Assembly (NCBI RefSeq): GCF_021190955.1
Contig: NZ_JAIOAO010000003.1
Span: forward strand, 124,001-188,000
Origin: Parachryseolinea silvisoli
GTDB lineage: Bacteria > Bacteroidota > Bacteroidia > Cytophagales > Cyclobacteriaceae
Direction: 5' to 3'
DNA length: 64,000 nt
Position numbers and translations under genes: made by a program. Positions 17,201 to 25,039 of the stretch are shown piece by piece; the first letter of the stretch is position 1; each line of letters begins with the position of its first letter. The notes beneath the pieces were generated by a model. It saw only the letters and a program-made list of their open reading frames with translations. It was not told the DNA's origin and did not search any database.

Positions 17201-20200
17201 GTTGGACGTCGGGACATCTACCGGCCACAACTTTGGCCGACTGGAGAATGCCGAGATATCGGGCAGCGGTTTGCTTCGTATTTCTTCGGCCACGGCGACG
17301 GCGGAATTTCCTGCAGGGGACTTCGGTAACTTCATCCGCTCGGCGGGTGGTACCGTGGAGTATTATACCACCGGCTCGACGAGCTTTACTATTCCGAAAG
17401 CGTCGTTGGCACCAACGAACCTGCCTTTGATATCGTATCGAAACCTGATCCTGACGCCCGGCACCGGACAGTTTATTATTATGCCCGACCAGGATATGCG
17501 CATGTACAACAACATGACTGTGCAAGGTGTGAGCGCTACTGGTGTGGTACGGCTGAATTCCGCCGCGGCCCGTCTGCTTACGGTAAACGGTAATATTTTT
17601 GTGACCACCGGCAATCTGCAGTTTGTAAATGGTACGGCACAGACGGTCTCTACGGATAACAACGTCATCATCGGCACAGGAGCAATTTTCGATGTTGCTG
17701 CTTCGGGCGCGGCCGTGACCAACACGCTGACCATTACGCGTAACCTGCAGAACAACGGTGTGTTCGATATGGCCAAAGGTAGCTATAGCTGTAATACAAC
17801 CTTTACCGGCTCTGCTAACGCAACGATTACGGGTACGGGGGGAACAACGGACTTCAACGTGCTGACAGTCTCTAAAGGCTCGTCGCAGGCTACGTTGCTG
17901 GAGGTGAATGCTTCTGCCTTCTCATTGTCGGGTACGCTGCTGCCGTTGGTATTGGAATATGGTACGTTCCGGCTTACCAGTGGTCAGACGGTGACCATTG
18001 CGAATGGTGCAGACTTTTCCATTCCCGCGGCAACGCGCCTTTCGGCGAACGGAGGCACGATGCAGCTTACGGGTAATGATGGACACGACATGCTTGTGGC
18101 GGGTACGCTGGACGTGCTGGCTGGTGCGGTGAACGTTGGTACAACCAACAACGACAACTCCATTGAATATGCTGCGACCGGGCAGCCGACTATTACCGTG
18201 GCGGGCGGCGCCCTCCATGTAAAATCACAAATACGGCGCTCATTTGCCAGCTCACAAGGTGCATTGCAATACAGCCAGAGTGGTGGGGCGGTGGCCATCG
18301 GCATTAACAGCGCGGCCACGACAACACGTGGTATCTTCGAAATCCTGAATCAGGGCAGTAACTTTACCATGACGGGTGGTTCGATGGCCATCGAGCGCGC
18401 CCTTGCCGGTACGACGATTGCCGAACTCTATTTACAACCTTCCTCCTACACTGTTTCGGGCGGTACCATCGAGATAGGCAAAGATGCCTCCACCCAAACG
18501 ATTGATATCAATTCGACCATACCGGTATACAACGTAACGGTCACGGGTACCGACAACATAGCCCGGTTAGACTTTAACGAGCTGACCCTGCGGGGCTCTT
18601 TATCGATTGAGGCAACCAACGTCTTTAATGCGAATACGCTCGATGTGAGTGTTGCAGGCAACTTTACCAACGCCAATACAACTGTGGGTGGCTATTTGAC
18701 GGGTGTGGCGACACAGACGACGACACTGAACGGTTCTACAGCCAACCAGTTACTCACCGGTGTCAGCGGCAACGTGACCACTTTCGGCAACCTAACCATA
18801 CGCAATACATTCACTGGAGGCATCGTTGACTTGCAGCCCAACACGAACTTGCGCGTGAACGGCATGTTGTCGCTGGTGCAGGGTACGTTGGCCGGCAACG
18901 CCAACGCAATCACGGCGATGTCGAACGTTTACAATGCGTCGGTGCATACCAGCACAGGCCCCGGTCGTATTTTGCTCGGCGGTAACGCTCAACAGGTGAT
19001 TTCCGGTAACGGCAGCGGTAAGTTTGGCAGCATTTTCCTCACGAACGCTTCGGGTGCTGTCTTCACGGCTGATCAGGAAGTGACCGGTACGCTGACGCTG
19101 TCGAACGGTATCCTAAACATCGCGTCGTACAGACTGTATCTCTCCAACACGAGCCTGACAGCGATCGTGGGGGCAACGTCTGCCAAATATATTGCCACGT
19201 CGGGCCGTTTGTCGGATGCCGGCGTGACCAAGGCCTTCGCAGGATCGCTCAGCGGTGCTACCTTTGTATTTCCGATCGGCTCGGGCACTACCAAGTATAC
19301 GCCGGCTACTTACACGCTTACAACGGGTACTACGGGTGGTAATGTTACCCTGAAGCCGGTCAACAGCAAACCCCCGAGTGCCACGGGGTCAGGGTTGTCG
19401 TATCTCTCATACTACTGGAGCATGAGCCATACGATCGTCAACCTGACGTCACTGACACATACATACACATACCTTTTGGAAGATGAGAACGGGACGCCTG
19501 CTGACTACCGCGATGCGCGTTTTATAGACGGTGCATGGACCATCGGTGTAACGGCGGGTAATCCTAACATCACGACACGTATTATTACTTTTACGAATAC
19601 CGATGCGGCCGGCGATTATACTGCCGGTGAGCCGACAGCCTTCGTCAACCCGACCACCTATACCAGCGTTGCGACGGGCAACTGGGAAACGGACGCTGTG
19701 TGGGATATTGACCCACCGGGCACGAACCTTGGTCCGCCGCCAGGCTCTTTTGTGATCATCAACAATCTGCACACCGTGACAGTGACTGGTAGCGGTCTGC
19801 GACCGGCAACATTGGAAGTACGCGGACGTCTCCACCTGGGTAATACTACAGGACACGACCTCGGTACTGTCAGCACCAGCGGCATCGGTGCTCGTACTAT
19901 TCAGCTGCAGTCGTCGACATTCCCCACGGGCAACTTCTCGACTTTTGTAGCAGCCGGTGGCGGTACTGTGGACTACAATGGAGCGATGAACCTGCCGGTC
20001 ACGCAGACTACGTATAATAACCTGGCCTTTACGGGCGCTGGCACGAAGGTGCTGCCCAACGTAGACCTGACGTTAAATGGCGATATGACGATATCGGCCG
20101 GTACGGTGAGCAACGCGGCCAACCGTGCCATCACGCTGGTCAGCACGACCGGCGACCTCACCAATAACAGTGTGTTCAACGCAGGCGACGGAGCCATTGT

Positions 20201-21926
20201 TGTAGGCGGCCACCTGCTTAACAGCGGCGCGGCAGCCGTCTTTACGGCGGGTAACGGTACGGCAGGACTGCGCATCGGTGGTGACTTTACCAACAACACG
20301 AATGCGACTTTCACGGCAGGTACTGATAGTGTCGGTGTACGCGGCAACTTTATAAACGCGGCAACCTTTACCGGGGCGACTGGGGCGCTACGGGTTAGCG
20401 GTGGGCTGACCAACAGCGGTACACTGACGAGCGGTGCCGGCGTTGTCATCATCAGTGGCGCGTTGAGCAATACGGGCTCCTTTACTACCGGTACAGGTAC
20501 GGTCACGGTGCGAGGCGCTTTTAACAATAGCAACGGCGGTACGCAATACAGACTTAACAACAGTACGCTGACAGTTTCAGGTGACTTTGGAAACACGAGT
20601 GGTGCTACGTTTGACGCAGGCTCGGGTACTGTGTCAGTAGCAGGGAACTGGAACAGTACGGGCACTTTTACCTATAATACAAGCAATGTGATCTTCGCCG
20701 GTACCGGCGGACAAGCTATGAGTGGGTCTGCTAACTTCTATAATGCTACGCGCGCCAACGGTGGCACGCTGACCATGAGCAATACCTTCGCGATCAACAA
20801 CCTGCTGACATTGGCCAGCGGCGTGATCTCCACTGGTACGAACCAGATCAACCTGACCAACACAGCAACACAGCCCGTAGTGGGATATGGCGTAACGTCG
20901 TATATCGACGGGCGGTTGGCAATTGCATTTCCAACCACGGCGGGCGCGAGCCGTACGTTTCCCGTCGGACAAGGCACGGTATACCGGCCGGTAATCATCC
21001 AGCAAACCGCGGTCGGCACGTCGGGTACGGTGCGCGTGGAGATGATGAATACGCCGCCCGGAGGGACATTCCCCGTGACCATCGAACGGTTGTCGGAAGC
21101 ACGTTATTTCTCGATCAACCGCTCAGGCGGTACAATCGGCTCGCCAACGGTGGAGATAGGCTTTAATACTAACGGTGCAGCGGATGAGTCAATCGCCACG
21201 CCCGGTAACGTGCGGATCGTTCGCGCCACCAGCGCCGGCGGCCCCTGGACGGACGAGGGTGGCTCGGGTGTATATTCACCGGCTTACCCACGCGGATATG
21301 CTACTTCCGGCGTGACTACCCTTGCGGCGACCACTTATTTTGCGCTGGGGTATCAGAATGCTGTATTACCCATTCAGCTCATCTCGTTTAAGGCGGTGTT
21401 GAACACGGCGCAGGTAGACCTGACGTGGACGACGGCCACCGAGCATAACAACGCTTTCTTCACCATCGAGCGTGCTGACACGGACCTGAAGTTTGATTCC
21501 ATTGGCTTTGTGCCGGGTGCTGGCGATAGCCAGGAAGCGCTCCACTACGCCACGGTTGACTATACGCCGTTGCGGGGAATATCCTATTACAGACTCAAGC
21601 AGACCGACTTTGACGGAACGTCCGCCTATTCTGCCGTATCGAAAGTAGAGAACAATGCCAGTGGCATGCACATCTTCCAGGTATATCCTAACCCGGCTGT
21701 ATCAGTGACGCCGGTGTGGATCCGCTATACGAATGGTGATGATGTGGAAAGCAATGCTTACCTGACGATTGCTGACGTGGCAGGGCGCAGGGTATATGCG
21801 GGATTGGTGGACTTCAAAGACGATGTGGACTTGCACACACTGGGCCTTATACTGGAGCCGGGTGTTTACGTGGTGACGATCATGACGGAAGACTTTCAGG
21901 GGACAAAAAAGGTCGTCGTGAAATAG
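14265..21926 (+). CDS. Giant T9SS-secreted repeat protein (adhesin-like)
   Basis: 2553 residues. Residues 1-24 are a signal peptide (cleavage near SASA). The body is low in Lys and Cys and rich in Thr, Gly, Asn and Ser, with countless short beta strands (GTLTLSG, GNFTNN) that suggest beta-helix or solenoid folding. Three large modules each begin with a W- and G-containing entry: SSGNWNDPNTWTTDP near residue 34, FYSKRNGDYNNTGAG at about 910 and TSVATGNWETDAVWD at about 1800. Near residue 2370 comes the LPIQLISFKA domain seen before many Bacteroidota sorting tails. The last about 85 residues (from YPNPAV to KKVVVK) are a type A T9SS sorting domain. It should be secreted and fixed to or released from the surface; adhesion or gliding are inferences. 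Confidence 0.9.
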   Translation: MSKYPLLILCAVLAFSSAVSSASATNFYTYVNGGSSGNWNDPNTWTTDPSGVTLVGSAVPASSDLVTILNGYTVTLTGDVVETGLRINIQNGGTLDLSTFTLGAPVATLSGAGTLKIKSGYFPTVTTNNFQNSYAAGATVEYYDFTGVLPVSINYPNLIFTNTTGAGNIMTVSNAAAYLLRIYGNLTTRATGAGTLTVTLGNQATNLIRVFLSGNATFGANTVFNTGLFNIVHQLNFSGSMTNNGTVNLSNGTQYAASTNGAATMTFTGATDNTLACNGVTNFYTLTVNKGLNSTNTLSVTSTNTANLNFYSNGQLITLTTGTLRLGANINIPRVWGSGSANYDVGATSVSPMLWVDGATVNTNGAALVIYGKFRITAGSFTSIGGQGAVIREEGQYIIEGGTFTTEKFRPSTTATTHRGTFIMSGGTFNASGTSSSDARYARFSLPFPDQVFIMSGGVINVSNPEVGGTAGDASNGGIHIGCNAANYNVTGGTFNAILSGSAAFFDIASVAPFWNLNISRTGGTPTTVRLNGIGSVGNTVTTAQPLVVLNNLTINGTNAFVFLANNLNVTLGGGFTIGTNATYTPGTNTTIFNGSGAQAFSNSGTITSGLYNMTVAKPAGTLTLSGSVTSFTVSQTLSLTGGVLNDGGKTILAYGSVNNSATHTGTGSITLSGSSTQTITGNGSGVFGNVVLNNTSSPGASATADLTIAGVLTLAGTGNSIFDIAHYLLSLTSTSATAITTTGNGFSNVKMIRTLGLQSDRGVKKTYSNLSAFTFAFGSGPDYTPATIQLTSVPTTYGTITARPVTSRHQFVVASNTNNLTYYWKVVGEGFTGTVSASHTYYYVDSDVVPVGDDVSYVPARYNNTAWTVINNLTQVDETNKIIYFTNVGYITGDYTAGVPASFGTVKIFYSKRNGDYNNTGAGTTPWSNVSHTGPDATTVPGAGDQVFIGDGAANNHVVTITNNNQAAGGLEINTGSTLDVGTSTGHNFGRLENAEISGSGLLRISSATATAEFPAGDFGNFIRSAGGTVEYYTTGSTSFTIPKASLAPTNLPLISYRNLILTPGTGQFIIMPDQDMRMYNNMTVQGVSATGVVRLNSAAARLLTVNGNIFVTTGNLQFVNGTAQTVSTDNNVIIGTGAIFDVAASGAAVTNTLTITRNLQNNGVFDMAKGSYSCNTTFTGSANATITGTGGTTDFNVLTVSKGSSQATLLEVNASAFSLSGTLLPLVLEYGTFRLTSGQTVTIANGADFSIPAATRLSANGGTMQLTGNDGHDMLVAGTLDVLAGAVNVGTTNNDNSIEYAATGQPTITVAGGALHVKSQIRRSFASSQGALQYSQSGGAVAIGINSAATTTRGIFEILNQGSNFTMTGGSMAIERALAGTTIAELYLQPSSYTVSGGTIEIGKDASTQTIDINSTIPVYNVTVTGTDNIARLDFNELTLRGSLSIEATNVFNANTLDVSVAGNFTNANTTVGGYLTGVATQTTTLNGSTANQLLTGVSGNVTTFGNLTIRNTFTGGIVDLQPNTNLRVNGMLSLVQGTLAGNANAITAMSNVYNASVHTSTGPGRILLGGNAQQVISGNGSGKFGSIFLTNASGAVFTADQEVTGTLTLSNGILNIASYRLYLSNTSLTAIVGATSAKYIATSGRLSDAGVTKAFAGSLSGATFVFPIGSGTTKYTPATYTLTTGTTGGNVTLKPVNSKPPSATGSGLSYLSYYWSMSHTIVNLTSLTHTYTYLLEDENGTPADYRDARFIDGAWTIGVTAGNPNITTRIITFTNTDAAGDYTAGEPTAFVNPTTYTSVATGNWETDAVWDIDPPGTNLGPPPGSFVIINNLHTVTVTGSGLRPATLEVRGRLHLGNTTGHDLGTVSTSGIGARTIQLQSSTFPTGNFSTFVAAGGGTVDYNGAMNLPVTQTTYNNLAFTGAGTKVLPNVDLTLNGDMTISAGTVSNAANRAITLVSTTGDLTNNSVFNAGDGAIVVGGHLLNSGAAAVFTAGNGTAGLRIGGDFTNNTNATFTAGTDSVGVRGNFINAATFTGATGALRVSGGLTNSGTLTSGAGVVIISGALSNTGSFTTGTGTVTVRGAFNNSNGGTQYRLNNSTLTVSGDFGNTSGATFDAGSGTVSVAGNWNSTGTFTYNTSNVIFAGTGGQAMSGSANFYNATRANGGTLTMSNTFAINNLLTLASGVISTGTNQINLTNTATQPVVGYGVTSYIDGRLAIAFPTTAGASRTFPVGQGTVYRPVIIQQTAVGTSGTVRVEMMNTPPGGTFPVTIERLSEARYFSINRSGGTIGSPTVEIGFNTNGAADESIATPGNVRIVRATSAGGPWTDEGGSGVYSPAYPRGYATSGVTTLAATTYFALGYQNAVLPIQLISFKAVLNTAQVDLTWTTATEHNNAFFTIERADTDLKFDSIGFVPGAGDSQEALHYATVDYTPLRGISYYRLKQTDFDGTSAYSAVSKVENNASGMHIFQVYPNPAVSVTPVWIRYTNGDDVESNAYLTIADVAGRRVYAGLVDFKDDVDLHTLGLILEPGVYVVTIMTEDFQGTKKVVVK

Positions 21927-21953
21927 TATTACAGATCGTTCACGCGATATAAG

Positions 21954-21983
21954 AAGGGGGTATCACTGTATGGTACCCTTTTT
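21954..21983 (+). terminator. Terminator of the giant secreted protein gene
   Basis: GGGTA (21958-21962) pairs with TACCC (21974-21978) and is followed by five T. It lies 30 bp after the stop codon. Confidence 0.55.
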
Positions 21984-22106
21984 CATTTTGTGTTGTTCAG
22001 TAACATAAATTATACCGATTGATTGAATAATCTATGCCCACTTATAGTATACACAAAGGGGGCAGATGTGTGATATTTGATATATGATCACGACGACAAC
22101 GTCTTT

Positions 22107-22367
22107 TTACTTTTTGGCACCGGGCTTAGGTTCGGTAAAGTCGATACCGATGTCGAGCAGTTCTCGGGGATGTATTTTGAGTGCTTCGGCGATTTTAAAA
22201 AGTGTTATGAGCTGGGGGTCTCGGGATCGTTCATACTTGGAGAAGTTACTGTTATCGAGATCGGAGTTTTGGGCGATGTTGAGTAATGAGAGCTCTTTGG
22301 TTTCTCGTAATTTTTTTAGATTTTCTCTAAACAGACCTCGTATGCGCTCTTCTTCCTTTTCGTTCAT
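22107..22367 (-). CDS. XRE-family helix-turn-helix regulator
   Basis: An 86-residue single-domain repressor-type protein. Residues 10-70 are the Cro/C1 fold: a basic helix (LRETKELSLLNIAQNSDLD), the recognition helix NSNFSKYERSRDPQLITL and the closing FKIAEALKIHPRELL. The C-terminus is short and polar. The gene is followed by nothing on its strand for 180 bp and has a strong palindrome 57-88 bp upstream of its start, the likely operator. Single-domain XRE proteins of this size are common in Bacteroidota as general regulators, antitoxins or mobile-element repressors; no toxin gene is adjacent. Confidence 0.88.
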   Translation of the reverse strand: MNEKEEERIRGLFRENLKKLRETKELSLLNIAQNSDLDNSNFSKYERSRDPQLITLFKIAEALKIHPRELLDIGIDFTEPKPGAKK

Positions 22368-22406
22368 GGTATATTATATAGACTATGGTTAAAACGATTA
22401 TTAAAA

Positions 22407-22455
22407 GTCCTCGTTTTTTTAAAATTTATCGAGGTCTAAGTGGACCTCGATAAAT
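22407..22455. promoter_or_regulatory. Probable operator of the XRE regulator
   Basis: ATTTATCGAGGTC (22424-22436) and GACCTCGATAAAT (22443-22455) are exact inverse copies with a 6-base spacer. A third near-copy of the half-site, GTCCTCG, lies at 22407-22413, and a GACCTCG also occurs inside the gene at 22334-22340. The layout fits a dimeric XRE repressor binding its own control region. A plus-strand TATATTTG box follows at 22465. Confidence 0.65.
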
Positions 22456-22464
22456 GTAAATCAC

Positions 22465-22472
22465 TATATTTG
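22465..22472 (+). promoter_or_regulatory. Candidate Bacteroidota -7 box facing the structured region
   Basis: TATATTTG fits the TAnnTTTG consensus. No good TTTG -33 element is visible; the -33 zone would overlap the palindromic operator. If active, the transcript would run into the gene-less region to the right. Confidence 0.3.
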
Positions 22473-22565
22473 GTTCGAGAAAAATAGGATATAATAAGGT
22501 ATACAGCATCACAAATGAATTAGATTTGCGAATACTACGATAGCAGTATCTACGGAGCATTCGCA

Positions 22566-22696
22566 CTTATGCGTCTCGTCTGGGAAACTAGTAACTTCAA
22601 TTGCGCGAGACAATAGGTGAAAATGCTCACGTCAATAAAATATTGGCGTGGGCTCACTTATTGCGCAGGTCTTACTAGTACCTTCCAGGCAATAAG
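22566..22696 (+). ncRNA. Candidate structured RNA: extended imperfect hairpin
   Basis: From the outside in: CTTATGC (22566) with GCAATAAG (22689-22696); CTGGGAA with TTCCAG; ACTAGTAA (22587-22594) exactly with TTACTAGT (22672-22679); GCGC with GCGC; AATAGGTGA (22612-22620) with TCACTTATT (22654-22662); GCTCACGTCAATA (22625-22637) with TATTGGCGTGGGC (22641-22653) around an AAA loop. Differences in the inner stems are all G-U compatible when read as plus-strand RNA. GTCTCG at 22573-22578 can pair instead with CGAGAC at 22606-22611. A palindromic repeat element is the alternative. Confidence 0.35.
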
Positions 22697-23170
22697 ATGA
22701 GTTCCACGCCATGTTGTTGGCATTGATCCCTTCTTTCCGACGCACGTTTGTGCGCACTCTATGATATATATGATACAGGCGGCGCGCCCTGATATCTATA
22801 GGAAATACTATACTATGTTATTTATGTTGGTGTCGACCAGCATCCGGCAAGTGCTTGCGGGAGCACTATCCTGTGCCCGGTGTGGAAAGTTACGTTTTCT
22901 GCGCCATGCCGGTGCACGGGATTCCTGCAAAGAGGGGAGTGAAGGGAGTTGTGAAGAAACATGGGTAATAACAGGAGGGGGGCTTGGCCAGTTGAGTGGA
23001 AAGCCTTCGTCATGGCCGGCGTGCCGGTCCATGGCAAAATATACTGTACTATAGATATTACCAGTTATAAGTCTTTTTAGGCCGTCGCGGCGAAGTATAG
23101 ATCGATTGCAGAGAAATAATGATTTTAATAGTTGGAAGTAGTAGTAAAATTGCGGTGTTTAGGGATTCGA

Positions 23171-23188
23171 TACCTGATTTTTCAGGTA
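23171..23188. repeat. Hairpin motif, copy 2 (TACCTG-loop-CAGGTA)
   Basis: TACCTG (23171-23176) and CAGGTA (23183-23188) flank an ATTTTT loop; identical to the element at 10351-10368 except for one loop base. Confidence 0.55.
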
Positions 23189-23584
23189 TATTGTTAGCGT
23201 AAGTTTCGATCGTGTAGTGGGATAATATTAGTGGAAACAGTGTGTTAGCAGGTGGAATAGGGCCATTTACTGAGGTAAGTTTTTGGATATATCGAAACTT
23301 TTTGCAATCTTCATAAAGATCCCCAAAACCCTTCACGGAAAGCCCTAAGCAGCACATGACTTGGCTGTTAAGGCCGTGTTTTGGCTTAAGAAAGCGTATT
23401 TGTAACAATTCTTTAAGAAAAAAAATTAAATAATAGTTACGTATTCCGCATTAAAATTTAGTAAAAAGGGATTATTTTTAAGTGTGCTTTAAGCAAACCT
23501 GGAAGTAAGTTTTTTTACGAATTTGCAGAAAACAGAGTATCTTGAGGTATAACGTTAATAACATTTGTAAAGCGATCTGAACCT

Positions 23585-24172
23585 ATGCATAGCAATGTCA
23601 ATGAAGCGATGCTTCGCCGCATGGCGAAGGGAGATGAAGAAGCCTTCCGGCAGATCTATGACCTCTATTGGGATGTGATCTATCATTTCATCCGAAAGAA
23701 GGTCGGCTCAAAACAGTTTGCCGAAGATGTGGCCCAGGAGATTTTTACTTCCTTGTGGGCACGCCGCACAGAATTTACGGATGTACAAAATCTGAAGCAT
23801 TATCTGGCCATGTGGTCACGCAACCATGCGCTGCGACTACTTAAGCGCATTGCGTCGGAAACACAAGCTCAGCGCGAATATACTTTTACGCTCGACCGAG
23901 GCGCCCCCGACATCAACTCGGACGAGATTCTCTATGAAGAAAAGAGATATAAAGACACGTTGCATGGAGCCGTAAATGCACTTACACCACGCCAGCAGGA
24001 AGTATTCCGGCTGGCGAAGGTGGAAGGTCTTTCACACAAGGAGATTGCCGAGCGCCTCAACATCACGCCCTTCTCGGTGAAAAAACACGTGTATGATGCC
24101 ATGTTGTTAATACGGGAGCGTTTCCGGGGCCATATAGCCTATCTGGCATTGCTGTTGATCTACTGGCAGTAG
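23585..24172 (+). CDS. ECF RNA polymerase sigma factor
   Basis: A 195-residue sigma-70 family protein of the extracytoplasmic-function type, Bacteroidetes expansion. Region 2 covers residues 18-88 (EEAFRQIYDLYWDVIYHFI, then AEDVAQEIFTSLW). Region 4 covers about 128-178 (LTPRQQEVFRLAKVEGLSHK with the HTH EIAERLNITPFSVKKHV). The C-terminus is unusually hydrophobic (AYLALLLIYW). Most such sigma factors are followed by a FecR anti-sigma and a SusCD-type system; here the next gene is on the other strand and unrelated, so it is an orphan and its targets are unknown. Confidence 0.93.
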   Translation: MHSNVNEAMLRRMAKGDEEAFRQIYDLYWDVIYHFIRKKVGSKQFAEDVAQEIFTSLWARRTEFTDVQNLKHYLAMWSRNHALRLLKRIASETQAQREYTFTLDRGAPDINSDEILYEEKRYKDTLHGAVNALTPRQQEVFRLAKVEGLSHKEIAERLNITPFSVKKHVYDAMLLIRERFRGHIAYLALLLIYWQ

Positions 24173-24204
24173 ACGCTAGCATAGGCGTTGTTATAGCAGT
24201 AACA

Positions 24205-24243
24205 GGTGGTAAAAAAAGACCACCCAGTTGCAGCCAGGTGGTC
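24205..24243. repeat. Competing hairpins after the sigma factor gene
   Basis: ACCACC at 24219-24224 can pair with GGTGGT at 24205-24210 or, within GACCACC, with GGTGGTC at 24237-24243. No T-run follows the second stem, so this is not a standard terminator, but the position 32 bp after the stop suggests transcript end formation. Confidence 0.35.
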
Positions 24244-24365
24244 GAGTTGCTTCTAATAATCTATCCAACCACTAAAAGCATTTGTAAGTTACGTATTTTA
24301 CGTTTATGCCCCAGGTTTCCACGAAATTGAATTTTGGGGAAATGCCGGTTGTGCAACAAAAAATG

Positions 24366-24857
24366 CTAGCCCTTCTTAGTCCCCTTCGGTTTGTTTGTTG
24401 TGCTTCTCTCCTTGCCCGCTTTGTGTGACGTGCGGGTTAACGTGTATTTAAAGTTTTTTGCGCCTTCACTGCCTTTGCCAGTCATTACCAGGGTGTTGCC
24501 GGTAACATTGATACCCCATTCCACTGGTGGCGTATTGTTGTCAAGTGTACTTTCCAGGTAGAGACTGTTTTGTTGCTCGTTCAGGCGATACAGCCCCGAG
24601 TCGAGCTGTTGGGTCCTATTGCGAATGATATACTTCGCTTCGCGGGTAAATTCGATCGACTCAATAGCAGTCGAATCTGCGGTTTGTGTGATCTCCTTTT
24701 TCCCGTCGTTCACCTGGGTCACTTTCCAGACACCCGGCACCTTCTCTATGAGCTTTTTAGTCGGAGGTTGATTTGCGGGCCCTTGTGCAAACAAGCTGCC
24801 GGTAAACAGAGAAAGTCCCAGCAACAGGGAAAAACGAATGGTTCTGTGCGTTTTCAT
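24366..24857 (-). CDS. Secreted lipocalin-like hypothetical protein
   Basis: A 163-residue protein with a signal peptide (RTIRFSLLLGLSLFTGSLFA, cleavage after FAQ). The mature domain resembles the lipocalin-like folds common in Bacteroidota: GVWKVTQVNDGKKEI near the start, then repeated short strands (EAKYIIRN, GLYRLNEQQNSLYLES) and TLVMTGKG near the end. The last 20 residues are basic and likely disordered. The exact family is not certain and no ligand is known. It converges with the sigma factor gene. Confidence 0.65.
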   Translation of the reverse strand: MKTHRTIRFSLLLGLSLFTGSLFAQGPANQPPTKKLIEKVPGVWKVTQVNDGKKEITQTADSTAIESIEFTREAKYIIRNRTQQLDSGLYRLNEQQNSLYLESTLDNNTPPVEWGINVTGNTLVMTGKGSEGAKNFKYTLTRTSHKAGKERSTTNKPKGTKKG

Positions 24858-25039
24858 AGATCATTGATTTAGAGAAAATATGCGTCTGCCCCGGTGTATC
24901 CGAAGGCTGTATTATAAGGTTTATAGTGCAGCCGGTTCAAAAAACTATGCCGTTTGTTTCTGTAGACAAATGGCACACCTCATTGTGCAGCACGCGATGG
25001 GCGCGTGGGTGATTCCCCGGAATGGGGAGCATAGCGCCC

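Larger units (their letters stand above)
22473..23584. other. About 1.1 kb without a convincing gene, dense in hairpins
   Basis: Frames present (for example 22761-23054 and 23058-23408) have unnatural composition and conflict with each other. Visible structures: ATACT/AGTAT at 22532-22549; the long imperfect hairpin 22566-22696; CGCAC-GTTT-GTGCG at 22741-22754; AGTGCT/AGCACT at 22850-22867; a 10-bp stem with one bulge at 23011-23033; and the repeated TACCTG/CAGGTA hairpin at 23171-23188. The last 180 bp before the sigma factor gene are AT-rich promoter-like DNA. Confidence 0.5.

Noticed and set aside
16803-17525. Antisense frames inside the giant cargo gene
   Set aside because: Several long frames arise opposite the Thr/Gly/Asn-rich repeats; none has recognisable features.
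22761-23054. Open frame of 97 codons on the plus strand in the structured region
   Set aside because: It overlaps two minus-strand frames, has odd composition (many Arg, Cys, Gly in a row of mixed types) and spans several hairpins; no domain is visible.
23058-23408. Open frame of 116 codons on the minus strand
   Set aside because: No recognised motif, an irregular mix of residues, and it includes the repeated TACCTG hairpin; chance in AT-rich DNA is likelier. A conserved frame in relatives would change this.
22473-23584. tRNA, tmRNA, RNase P RNA or SRP RNA in the gene-less region
   Set aside because: No acceptor-stem/T-loop pair with correct spacing and none of the conserved sequences of these RNAs that I could recall were found.
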